A DNA stretch of 16,642 nucleotides, from the NCBI GenBank assembly GCA_047626155.1, contig JBLHRR010000131.1, positions 1 to 16,642 on the forward strand. Reading direction: 5' to 3'. Each line of letters starts with the position of its first letter. Position 1 is the stretch's first letter. This document shows positions 1-7,699 of this stretch, piece after piece. Origin of the DNA: CALGLS01 sp047626155. GTDB taxonomy: Bacteria; Bacteroidota; Bacteroidia; Chitinophagales; Saprospiraceae. A program made the position numbers and the translations under genes. The notes beneath the pieces were generated by a model. The model was not told the origin of the DNA and made no database searches. It saw only the letters and a program-made list of their open reading frames with translations.

Positions 1-1
1 T

Positions 2-82
2 TTAAAGGCTATTCGGTATTGGAAGCTTACTAATTTGCCTAGGGGCTCACAGCTTGACCTCCAACAAATTACTTTGAAATAA
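2..82 (+). CDS. possible C-terminal tail of an upstream gene (partial)
   Basis: One frame stays open from the window edge to a TAA at 80-82 and encodes 26 residues (ending YWKLTNLPRGSQLDLQQITLK without its last part being diagnostic). No family can be recognised from so short a piece, and an open frame of this length is easily random. The only support is that it ends just before a non-coding leader and is on the same strand as everything else. Confidence 0.2.
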   Translation, partial: LKAIRYWKLTNLPRGSQLDLQQITLK

Positions 83-84
83 GG

Positions 85-103
85 AAATTATTTTTTGTGT
101 AAT
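85..103 (+). repeat. 19-bp exact repeat, copy 1 (leader of the HYC_CC_PP gene)
   Basis: The sequence aaattattttttgtgtaat occurs here and again, base for base, at 11619-11637. Both copies lie in the leader just before a gene on the same strand, about 50 bases ahead of the ATG here. It is AT-rich and includes a TA-N3-TTTG run resembling the Bacteroidota -7 box (TAnnTTTG), so it may be part of a promoter or an operator. No good -33 TTG element lies at the right distance in this copy. Confidence 0.5.
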
Positions 104-133
104 ACTTGGAAAATAAAGGAATGGATATTTTCG

Positions 134-141
134 TATATTTG
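134..141 (+). promoter_or_regulatory. perfect TAnnTTTG box ahead of the first gene
   Basis: TATATTTG matches the Bacteroidota -7 consensus TAnnTTTG exactly. The nearest upstream TTG (106-108) is 25 bases away, longer than the usual spacing of about 17-23. Transcription starting about 7 bases downstream would leave only a very short leader before the ATG at 154. It is a candidate only. Confidence 0.25.
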
Positions 142-153
142 CTGAAGTAGAAT

Positions 154-627
154 ATGAAATCAACCAGTATCACATATCAAATGTTCTCCATCTCTATGGC
201 CATCCTGATGTTCTTCACATCAGCTGGCTTTACCGTGGATATGCACTACTGCCAAGGGAAACTCAAAACAATTAGCTTCTTCGGAAAAGCTAAAAGTTGC
301 CATGAAATAGGAGAGGGGATGAAAAATTGTCCACATCATAAAAAGATGATGGAGGAGAAAGCAATGAAAGGAGATATGGCCAAAGAGGCAAGTGAAAAAG
401 ATTGTTGCAGTAATAAAACGCTTCATTTTCAATCAGACCAGGACCAACAATATCAGGTCAATAATGCAGTTGTTGTTAGCGCTCAATTACAACATTTTGT
501 CATAGCTTTTGTAGAATCCTTTTTTAAGTCTGCTGTTTCCGAAACAGGTAATCCGACTTACGCGCACTACAAACCTCCATTAATACCAAAGGACATCTAT
601 GTCCTATTGGAAACCTACCGTTTATAA
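154..627 (+). CDS. HYC_CC_PP family small exported protein
   Basis: This 157-residue protein has a hydrophobic N-terminus (about residues 8-27) that looks like a signal peptide or anchor. It carries the three marks of the Bacteroidota HYC_CC_PP family: HYC at 31-33, a vicinal Cys pair at 84-85 and PP at 141-142. Further Cys residues at 49 and 59, and a His/Met/Lys-rich stretch at 56-76 (including HHKKMM), give it many possible soft-metal ligands. The biochemical function of the family is not known to me. Its placement directly ahead of a copper efflux operon, and the ligand content, suggest a role in periplasmic metal handling; that is inference. The ATG at 154 gives a good leader peptide; the next ATG (residue 10) would cut into it. 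The gap to the pump gene is 133 bases, so the two may be transcribed separately. Confidence 0.8.
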   Translation: MKSTSITYQMFSISMAILMFFTSAGFTVDMHYCQGKLKTISFFGKAKSCHEIGEGMKNCPHHKKMMEEKAMKGDMAKEASEKDCCSNKTLHFQSDQDQQYQVNNAVVVSAQLQHFVIAFVESFFKSAVSETGNPTYAHYKPPLIPKDIYVLLETYRL

Positions 628-629
628 TA

Positions 630-752
630 TTTACTTTCTTTTTTATTGAAATCTCATCGTTCAATCGCACTGGACAGGATGGTATTTCTATAGTCATTTG
701 AGTTTGGTTTAAAAGACGATCTGTGCTTTGACCAACCTTTAAAGAAAGTAAA
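630..752. repeat. 12-bp perfect inverted repeat spanning the gap before the RND pump
   Basis: TTTACTTTCTTT at 630-641 is the exact reverse complement of AAAGAAAGTAAA at 741-752. The left arm begins 2 bases after the stop of the HYC_CC_PP gene and the right arm ends 8 bases before the pump ATG. In RNA, pairing would hide the purine-rich stretch just ahead of the start codon in a stem with a 99-base loop. The arms are homopyrimidine/homopurine-like and AT-rich, so chance is possible. No clear TAnnTTTG promoter box is visible in this gap. Confidence 0.4.
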
Positions 753-760
753 GATGTTAT

Positions 761-3700
761 ATGCTCAATAACTTTGTTCGATTTTTTCTGGAGAATAAGC
801 TCGTTTCTTATTTGCTACTTCTACTTTTTGTAGGGTGGGGATTGGTAACGGCTCCTTTCGATTTTGGTATCGAAGCACTTCCTCGTGACCCTGTTGCGGT
901 GGATGCGATTCCTGATATTGGGGAGAATCAACAAATCGTTTTTACGAAATGGATGGGGCGTTCTCCGCAAGATGTGGAAGACCAGATCTCCTATCCATTA
1001 ACCACTGCATTGCTTGGTATTCCTGGCGTAAAAAGTATCCGTAGCAATTCGATGTTCGGTTTTTCTAGTATCTATATTATTTTCAATGATGACATAGAGT
1101 TTTACTGGAGTAGAAGTCGGATACTCGAAAAACTCAATTCGCTACCAGCCAACACATTACCTGAAGACGCGCAGCCAACACTCGGAGCAGACGCTACTGC
1201 TCTAGGGCAAATCTTTTGGTACACTTTAGAAGGACAGGACAAAGAGGGTAACGCAACAGGCGGTTGGGATCTACATGAGCTCCGAACCATTCAGGATTTT
1301 TATGTTCGCTATGGATTATCTGCTGCCGAAGGGGTCGCAGAAGTTGCCTCTATCGGAGGTTTCGTAAAAGAGTACCAAGTGGACGTTGATCCTGATGCGA
1401 TGAAAGCCAATAACATCACTTTGGAACAAGTGATGAAGGCCATTAAAGAAAGTAATATTGATGTAGGAGCGCAAACTATTGAAATCAATTTGGTTGAATA
1501 TTTTGTGCGAGGACTGGGCTATATTCAAAATGTGGAAGACATCGAAAAAAGCGTCATTACATCTAACAATAATGTTCCCATTCGGATAGGGGATGTAGCG
1601 AAAGTAAACATTGCACCTGCTACTCGTAGGGGCGTTTTGGATAAGTCAGGAGCAGAAGCAGTAGGCGGTGTAGTCATTGCTCGCTATGGTGCAAATCCTT
1701 TGGAGGTTATCCAAAATGTAAAAGCAAAAATTGCAGAGCTTGAACCTGGTCTGGCTAGTAAAACGCTTAGGGATGGTACGTTTTCACAAGTCAAAATAGT
1801 TCCTTTCTACGATCGTACTCAACTTATTAATGAGACAATCGGAACACTCGAAGAAGCACTCACCCTTGAGATCCTAATCACCATTATCGTCGTCATTTTG
1901 ATGTTGCTTAATTTGAAATCGTCCATTCTGATTTCAGGAACATTACCCGTATCTGTTTTGATGTGTTTCATTGCGATGAAATACTTTGGGGTTGATGCCA
2001 ATATTGTAGCGCTTTCTGGGATCGCCATTGCTATCGGCACCATGGTAGATATGGGGATTGTACTGACAGAAAGCATAGTCAATCGTATAGAGGAAGCTCC
2101 ACCAGATGAACCGCTTTTAGAAACGATCTATGAAGCGACCACCGAGGTGGCTTCTGCCGTTATTACCGCAGTAGCTACTACCATTATTTCGTTTCTTCCA
2201 GTATTCACAATGGAGGCATCAGAAGGGAAATTATTTAAGCCCTTGGCTTTTACCAAATCCTTCGCGCTGATTGCTTCTATCATTGTGGCCATTACGATTA
2301 TTCCACCATTGGCGCACACGATATTTTCTCTTAAATCGAAAAGTAAAATACTATCTTATATTGGGAATGGCTTAGCTTTTTTAGGTGGACTATTTATAGC
2401 GTATTTTTATAATCCATTCTTAGGAAGTATTCTGACTGTAGTAGGTATAACAGGAATGCTACATTTGCTAATACAGCAATATAGTTCTAAAAGAAATGCC
2501 AATATTCTTTCTGTTTTCACTAATTTAATTTATGCCCTAATTGTAGCTTGGTTGTTGGCAACGGTTTGGATGCCACTTGGAGTAAACAAAAGCAACCTAA
2601 GTAACTTCTTTTTCATCGTCATCGTAGCAGGTGGTTTGATTGGCTTTTTCTATTTGATTATCTATTTCTACGAAAACATTTTGCGGTTTTTGCTCCGTTT
2701 CAAAATTTTGTTTTTATTAGTAGTTTCGTTTATCGTCTATCAAGGTTTTTTAGTTTATCAAAATACGGGAGAGGAATTTATGCCTTCCTTAGATGAAGGT
2801 TCATTCTTATTGATGCCCACCTCGATGCCCCATTCAGGAATGCAGGAGAATATCAAGAATCTTCGCCTGTTAGATATGGCGGTCACTGCTATTCCTGAAG
2901 TAGAAACGGTAGTCGGAAAAGCAGGTCGAATTAATTCGGCACTCGATCCCGCACCGATGTCTATGTATGAAAATGTTATTCTTTATAAGTCAGAATATAA
3001 AACAAATGAAAACGGACATCGTACTCGATTTCGATACGAAAACGGAGACTATGTCCAAGATGAATTTGGTGAATTAATCCCTGACGAAGATGGGCGTTAT
3101 TTCAGACAATGGCGAGACGAAATAAAAAGCCCTGATGACATTTGGAATGAAATAATAAAGGCGACCAAATTACCAGGAGTAACTTCCGCTCCGAAATTAC
3201 AACCAATCGAAACTCGTTTGGTGATGCTCCAAACTGGAATGCGTGCGCCAATGGGGATTAAAGTTCGTGGGGGCGATTTGGCTACTATTGAAGCCTTTGG
3301 ATTGCAACTTGAGCAACAGTTAAAGGAAGTAGAGGGCGTTAAAGATGCGGCTGTTTTTGCAGACCGAATCGTTGGGAAACCGTATCTGCTTTTAGATATA
3401 GATCGCGATATTATCAGCCGTCATGGATTGACTATTCAAAAGGTACAACAATACATTCAGGCAGCAATAGGAGGGATGACCATGACTTCAACAGTCGAAG
3501 GTCGGGAAAGATATGCCATTCGAATCCGCTACCCGAGAGAGTTGCGAAATGATCCAGAAGCACTAAAAAGAATATTTGTACCAACAGCTAACGGACAGCA
3601 AATTCCTTTGGGCGATTTGGTAAATATCCGCTACGAGCAAGGTGCACAATCCATAAAAAGTGAAGATGGTTTTCTAATTGGCTATGTTCTTTTTGATAGA

Positions 3701-5680
3701 GAGAATGGTTTCTCAGAAGTGGAGGTTGTCAATAATGCGCAAGCCTATTTGCAGTCACAAATTGACAATGGAACAATAGAAGTACCCGCTGGTGTAAGCT
3801 ACCGTTTTGCTGGAAATTATGAACAACAAGTCCGAGCAAACAAACGCCTAAGTATCGTAGTTCCGATAGCTTTAGCCATCATATTTCTCATTCTATATTT
3901 TCAATTCAAATCGGTTACAATTTCCGCGATGGTTTTTACGGGGGTATTCATCGCTTTTGCAGGAGGTTTCATAATGATTGGATTGTACGACACCAGTTGG
4001 TTCTTGGATTTCAATTTCTTTGGAACGAATATGCGAGACCTTTTTCAAATTAGAACCATTAATTTGAGTGTCGCCGTTTGGGTGGGTTTCCTCGCGCTGT
4101 TTGGTATTGCTACAGATGATGGGGTTCTCGTTGCTACCTTTCTTCAGGACAGTTTTAAAAAGAACAAACCGACCACGATTGAAGGAGTACGTGATGCTGT
4201 TGTTGAGGGAGGGCTTCGTCGAGTTCGTCCTGCGATGATGACAACGGCTACTACTATTTTAGCGCTGCTTCCTGTGCTTACTGCTACGGGGAGGGGAGCG
4301 GATATTATGCTGCCAATGGCGATTCCTTCTTTTGGAGGAATGACCTTGCAAATGATAACTATGTTTACTGTTCCTGTACTTTATGCACTATGGAAAGAAT
4401 GGAGTTTGCGACTTGATAATAGATTTCGAAATGTTAATAAAACGACTTCTGTAATCACAGTGTTATTTTTGGCAGCTTCAATAGGAGCAAGCTCAGTTAT
4501 AGCTCAACCTTTGGATACATTGATTAGCACCGCTATTGATGAAAATTTGGAGTTGAAAATTTTAGAAAAGGAATACCTTACTGCTTTAGAAAGAGCGCCA
4601 CAAGTCAGTCAACGTCCTGACCCGGAAGTAGGTTTGGGCGTATTTCCGCTACCAGTAGAAACTCGGCTAGGGGCGCAAATTCTCAGGGTAGGCGCAACTC
4701 AAATGCTTCCCTGGAAAGGACTGTTGGATGGAAAGAAAAACTTGGAAATTGCCAAAGCAAAAGCATTGTATGAAAGAATAGGTGCCAGTGCTCTAAATGT
4801 TTCTTTTCAAATAAAACAAGCATACTTTTTATTGTATGAAATAGAGAAAAGTCAATCCATTATTAGCAGAAACCTGGAGCTGCTCGAAGCACTAAATCAA
4901 TTGGCTTTAGCAAAAGTAGAAAGCGGGAAAGCGACTGCGGCAGATGTGCTTCGTGTGCAACTCAAAACAGAAGAACTCAACCAAGAGCTAAGTATATTGG
5001 AGGTTACTAAAGTAAAACCAACAGCCACTATTAATCAATTGCTCAACCGTTCAATACAAACGCCTGTCATCATTAAAGACAGTCTGTCCTTTGCGATTAT
5101 TCCTTTTGACAAAACGACTTTGATCGCTAATGTCGAAGCCAATCATCCAATGTTACGGATGTTTGAATTACAACAAGAGGTAGCTCAACAGGCGATTAAA
5201 TTAAACGATTTAAACAACAAGCCTACATTTGGTGTCGGGCTGGATTACATGATGGTCAATAAAAGAAACGATGCCGAACCAGCTCATAACGGAAGGGATA
5301 TTGTGCAAGTCAGAGCTTCTGTAAAAATTCCACTTTACAAAAAGAAATACGAAGCAAAGGAAAGAGAGGAGAATTTGAAAATAGCGGTGTTGACGGATAG
5401 AAAAGTAGCTATGTTGAACCGCTTTGACGCAGCAATTGAACAAGCTTATGCAGCTTATCAGATCGCTCGATTACGATCGGATTTATACCAGCGACAAATC
5501 GAAATCACGAAAGCGGCTATTAATATTTTGCAGACGAATTACAGCACGATGGGAATTGGATTTGATGAATTGCTCCAATTGGAGAAAGAACTGATTGAAT
5601 ATGATTTGAAAACACTTAAAGCTATTGTTCAAAGTCATTTAGCTAAGAGCAAAATTGAACGATATCTCATTAGTAAATAA
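761..5680 (+). CDS. cusA: CusA-type Cu(I)/Ag(I) efflux RND pump fused to a TolC-like outer-membrane channel
   Basis: This 1639-residue protein combines two normally separate subunits. Residues 1 to about 1220 are a heavy-metal RND transporter: TM1 near 14-31, then periplasmic DPVAVDAIPDIGENQ (43-57), the TM4 signature IAIGTMVDMGIVLTE with the proton-relay Asp at 430, and ATDDGV in a later helix (1117-1122). Periplasmic Met residues in RLVMLQTGM (819-827) and M831 fit a Cu/Ag pump; I could not place the E. coli Met triad with certainty. Compared with E. coli CusA there are about 90-110 extra hydrophobic residues between TM6 and TM7 (about 525-640, three or four extra helices) and a hydrophilic insert (about 747-790). 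Residues 1228-1250 are a signal-peptide-like hydrophobic segment ending in AQ. Residues 1250-1639 match TolC/OEP channels (LPWKG, long coiled coils). The ATG at 761 gives the standard N-terminus; an ATG at 754 runs into a stop after five codons. Confidence 0.93.
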   Translation: MLNNFVRFFLENKLVSYLLLLLFVGWGLVTAPFDFGIEALPRDPVAVDAIPDIGENQQIVFTKWMGRSPQDVEDQISYPLTTALLGIPGVKSIRSNSMFGFSSIYIIFNDDIEFYWSRSRILEKLNSLPANTLPEDAQPTLGADATALGQIFWYTLEGQDKEGNATGGWDLHELRTIQDFYVRYGLSAAEGVAEVASIGGFVKEYQVDVDPDAMKANNITLEQVMKAIKESNIDVGAQTIEINLVEYFVRGLGYIQNVEDIEKSVITSNNNVPIRIGDVAKVNIAPATRRGVLDKSGAEAVGGVVIARYGANPLEVIQNVKAKIAELEPGLASKTLRDGTFSQVKIVPFYDRTQLINETIGTLEEALTLEILITIIVVILMLLNLKSSILISGTLPVSVLMCFIAMKYFGVDANIVALSGIAIAIGTMVDMGIVLTESIVNRIEEAPPDEPLLETIYEATTEVASAVITAVATTIISFLPVFTMEASEGKLFKPLAFTKSFALIASIIVAITIIPPLAHTIFSLKSKSKILSYIGNGLAFLGGLFIAYFYNPFLGSILTVVGITGMLHLLIQQYSSKRNANILSVFTNLIYALIVAWLLATVWMPLGVNKSNLSNFFFIVIVAGGLIGFFYLIIYFYENILRFLLRFKILFLLVVSFIVYQGFLVYQNTGEEFMPSLDEGSFLLMPTSMPHSGMQENIKNLRLLDMAVTAIPEVETVVGKAGRINSALDPAPMSMYENVILYKSEYKTNENGHRTRFRYENGDYVQDEFGELIPDEDGRYFRQWRDEIKSPDDIWNEIIKATKLPGVTSAPKLQPIETRLVMLQTGMRAPMGIKVRGGDLATIEAFGLQLEQQLKEVEGVKDAAVFADRIVGKPYLLLDIDRDIISRHGLTIQKVQQYIQAAIGGMTMTSTVEGRERYAIRIRYPRELRNDPEALKRIFVPTANGQQIPLGDLVNIRYEQGAQSIKSEDGFLIGYVLFDRENGFSEVEVVNNAQAYLQSQIDNGTIEVPAGVSYRFAGNYEQQVRANKRLSIVVPIALAIIFLILYFQFKSVTISAMVFTGVFIAFAGGFIMIGLYDTSWFLDFNFFGTNMRDLFQIRTINLSVAVWVGFLALFGIATDDGVLVATFLQDSFKKNKPTTIEGVRDAVVEGGLRRVRPAMMTTATTILALLPVLTATGRGADIMLPMAIPSFGGMTLQMITMFTVPVLYALWKEWSLRLDNRFRNVNKTTSVITVLFLAASIGASSVIAQPLDTLISTAIDENLELKILEKEYLTALERAPQVSQRPDPEVGLGVFPLPVETRLGAQILRVGATQMLPWKGLLDGKKNLEIAKAKALYERIGASALNVSFQIKQAYFLLYEIEKSQSIISRNLELLEALNQLALAKVESGKATAADVLRVQLKTEELNQELSILEVTKVKPTATINQLLNRSIQTPVIIKDSLSFAIIPFDKTTLIANVEANHPMLRMFELQQEVAQQAIKLNDLNNKPTFGVGLDYMMVNKRNDAEPAHNGRDIVQVRASVKIPLYKKKYEAKEREENLKIAVLTDRKVAMLNRFDAAIEQAYAAYQIARLRSDLYQRQIEITKAAINILQTNYSTMGIGFDELLQLEKELIEYDLKTLKAIVQSHLAKSKIERYLISK

Positions 5681-5687
5681 TAAAGTG

Positions 5688-5846
5688 ATGAGAAGAAATC
5701 GAAAGAAAAAATCGAAAGAGCAAAAAAAAATTACTGACCCCAGAGACAAAAGGGTAGAACGAATTGTTTATACTTTTCTCATCCTCTTGATAATTATTGG
5801 GGTAGTGATGGGATACAAGATGGCACAAGATATTGGGGGGATGTAA
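5688..5846 (+). CDS. small single-helix membrane protein between pump and adaptor
   Basis: This 52-residue protein starts at an ATG 7 bases after the pump stop codon. It has a very basic N-terminus (RRNRKKKSKEQKK, residues 2-14), a second charged stretch (to about residue 24), one strong hydrophobic helix (about 27-43) and a short tail ending DIGGM. By the positive-inside rule the N-terminus should be cytoplasmic and the tail periplasmic. A TTG at 5655 would extend it in frame but would overlap the pump gene, so the ATG is preferred. I do not recognise a family. Its position inside the efflux operon suggests a small accessory or stabilising subunit of the RND complex, as an inference from context only. 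Its high Lys/Arg content could also reflect a spurious ORF in purine-rich DNA, but the well-formed helix argues for a real gene. Confidence 0.6.
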   Translation: MRRNRKKKSKEQKKITDPRDKRVERIVYTFLILLIIIGVVMGYKMAQDIGGM

Positions 5847-5850
5847 GTTG

Positions 5851-5912
5851 AAAAACGGAAACGGAAAAAGGAAACGAAAACGGAAAACGGAAACAGAAAA
5901 CGAAAAGAGAAA
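5851..5912 (+). repeat. degenerate purine-rich tandem repeat (GGAAAC / CGAAAA units)
   Basis: Most of the 78-base gap between the small membrane gene and cusB is made of iterated, imperfect AAACGGAAA-type units with almost no pyrimidines except the C of each unit (for example aaaaacggaaacggaaaaag at 5851-5870). It looks like a slippage-expanded simple repeat on one strand. It lies in the 5' untranslated part of cusB and ends 12 bases before the ATG. Reading from a TTG at 5848 gives a 26-codon Lys/Arg/Asn/Glu peptide that I do not believe in. Confidence 0.7.
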
Positions 5913-5924
5913 TAGAATAACAAT

Positions 5925-7682
5925 ATGAATATCAAAATAATCATTACCGCAATCATTGCCGTCGTAATCGGTCTGGGAGCGGGCTATCTGATTTTTGGAA
6001 ATACTGCAGATAGTGCTTCAGCGATGGATACTTCTGAGTATAACATGGAAGCTTCTTCTCCAGGTAGTGAGGAAATATGGACTTGCTCCATGCACCCACA
6101 GGTTCAGCAAAATGAACCGGGAGATTGTCCCTTATGCGGAATGGATTTAATTCCATTAGAGGCGAATACTTCCAATGACCCTTTGGTTTTAGAAATGACT
6201 TCTGAAGCGGTGAAACTCGCTAATATTCAAACGACAATCATCGGAGAAGCTGCTGGACAATCTGGTCAAACCATACGATTATCTGGCAAAGTACAACCTG
6301 ACGAAAGGTTAGCTTCCAGCCAAGTGGCTCATGTTCCCGGACGTATTGAAAAGTTGTTTGTTAGTTTTACAGGAGAGCAAGTGAGCAAGGGACAAAAAAT
6401 CGCAACGCTTTATTCTCCTGAATTGATTACCGCGCAAAGAGAATTATTGGAAGCTTTAAAATTACAAGCGCTAAACCCTGGCCTGTTAGAAGCGGCTCGC
6501 AATAAATTACGCTATTGGAAAATTGGAAATGCTACGATTGAAAGCATTGAGCAGAATGGAACAATTCAAGAAACCTTTACGGTCTATGCTGATGCATCGG
6601 GAATTGTAACGAATAAAAGAGTGTCGGTAGGCGATTACATTAAGAAGGGTGAACCGCTTTTTGAATTAATGAGCCTTCGAAAAGTATGGGTATTATTTGA
6701 TGCTTATGAAGCAGACTTATCTGCAATTAATATAGGAGATAAAATAGAGTTTACCGCTCCTTCCATTGCTGATAAAGTTTTCAAAACACGGGTCACTTTC
6801 ATAGACCCAATGATTAACCCAAGTACTCGTGTCGCCTCGATTAGAACGGAAGTTCAAAATTCAAAAGGTTTGCTAAAACCAGAAATGTTAGTGTATGGTA
6901 CCTTACAGAAAAAGTCGAATACAACAGTCCAATTAAGTATCCCAAAATCTGCGGTATTATGGACAGGAAAACGCTCAGTGGTTTATGTCAAAGTACCAGA
7001 TATGACCGTTCCTTCTTTTCAATTTAGAGAAGTAGGGATCGGAGAAGCACAAGGCAATACTTATCAAATTCTAGATGGATTAGAAGTAGGGGAGGAGGTC
7101 GTTACTTATGGCAGTTTTACTATTGATGCGGCTGCGCAACTCAACAATCAGGCGAGCATGATGAACCGTAATGTCAAAGTGAAAAATGAAAGTAGCCTTG
7201 TCATGCTTCCTGACTATACAGAAACCACACCGGTCCAATTTAAAAAGCAATTGGCTGATGTTTCGACTGCTTATATTTTGCTCAAAGATGCTTTGGTTGC
7301 AACGGATAACGAACAAGCTATTACCGGCAGCAATAAAATAAGAGAAACTCTTGCTAAGGTAGATATGAGTTTAGTAAAATCAGATGCATACCTTTATTGG
7401 ATGCAACAGCTCGAAACCATTCAGGGGCATAATAAAAAGATAAGCTCCTCCATGGATATTGAAGAACAACGTAAGCAATTTAACTTTTTATCACAAGCCT
7501 TGATCAAAAGCATTAAAGTATTTGGTGTTCCGGAGGATACGCTTTACGTGCAGCATTGCCCGATGGTAAACAACAACGAAGGTGCAGACTGGCTAAGTCG
7601 TGAAGCAGAAATCCGGAATCCTTATTTCGGGGATAAAATGATGAAGTGTGGTGCCGTGAAAAATGTAATTACTGCTCAATAA
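5925..7682 (+). CDS. cusB: CusB-type periplasmic adaptor with N-terminal HMBD and C-terminal DUF3347
   Basis: This 585-residue membrane fusion protein links the inner-membrane RND pump to the outer-membrane channel. It has an N-terminal hydrophobic anchor or signal (about 4-24). A heavy-metal-binding domain follows (WTCSMHP 52-58 and CPLCGMDL 68-75). Next come the adaptor's lipoyl/barrel-sandwich and alpha-hairpin region (about 125-230, with HVPGRIEKLFVSFTGEQVSKG) and beta-barrel domains to about 415. From about 438 to the end lies a DUF3347 domain with the motifs QHCPM (Cys545, Met547) and, near the terminus, DKMMKCG (Cys575). The two terminal Cys and nearby Met/His residues could form a second metal site, so one polypeptide may hold metal at both ends. 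It is 17 bases upstream of the copA-type gene and should be in the same transcript. Confidence in family is high; exact substrate (Cu versus Ag) is inferred from neighbours. Confidence 0.93.
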   Translation: MNIKIIITAIIAVVIGLGAGYLIFGNTADSASAMDTSEYNMEASSPGSEEIWTCSMHPQVQQNEPGDCPLCGMDLIPLEANTSNDPLVLEMTSEAVKLANIQTTIIGEAAGQSGQTIRLSGKVQPDERLASSQVAHVPGRIEKLFVSFTGEQVSKGQKIATLYSPELITAQRELLEALKLQALNPGLLEAARNKLRYWKIGNATIESIEQNGTIQETFTVYADASGIVTNKRVSVGDYIKKGEPLFELMSLRKVWVLFDAYEADLSAINIGDKIEFTAPSIADKVFKTRVTFIDPMINPSTRVASIRTEVQNSKGLLKPEMLVYGTLQKKSNTTVQLSIPKSAVLWTGKRSVVYVKVPDMTVPSFQFREVGIGEAQGNTYQILDGLEVGEEVVTYGSFTIDAAAQLNNQASMMNRNVKVKNESSLVMLPDYTETTPVQFKKQLADVSTAYILLKDALVATDNEQAITGSNKIRETLAKVDMSLVKSDAYLYWMQQLETIQGHNKKISSSMDIEEQRKQFNFLSQALIKSIKVFGVPEDTLYVQHCPMVNNNEGADWLSREAEIRNPYFGDKMMKCGAVKNVITAQ

Positions 7683-7699
7683 ATATCTAAAAGAGAAAA

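Noticed and set aside
4400..4450. Frameshift or missing stop between the RND and TolC parts
   Set aside because: The frame is continuous and both parts look intact on either side; pump-channel fusions are, to my knowledge, found in Bacteroidota. A sequencing error is not excluded but is not needed.
5655..5687. TTG start extending the small membrane protein
   Set aside because: It would overlap the pump gene's last codons, while an ATG 7 bases after the stop gives a good basic N-terminus followed by a helix.
5848..5928. 26-codon frame through the purine-rich repeat
   Set aside because: The Lys/Arg/Asn/Glu peptide simply reflects the repeat; there is no leader or conserved feature.
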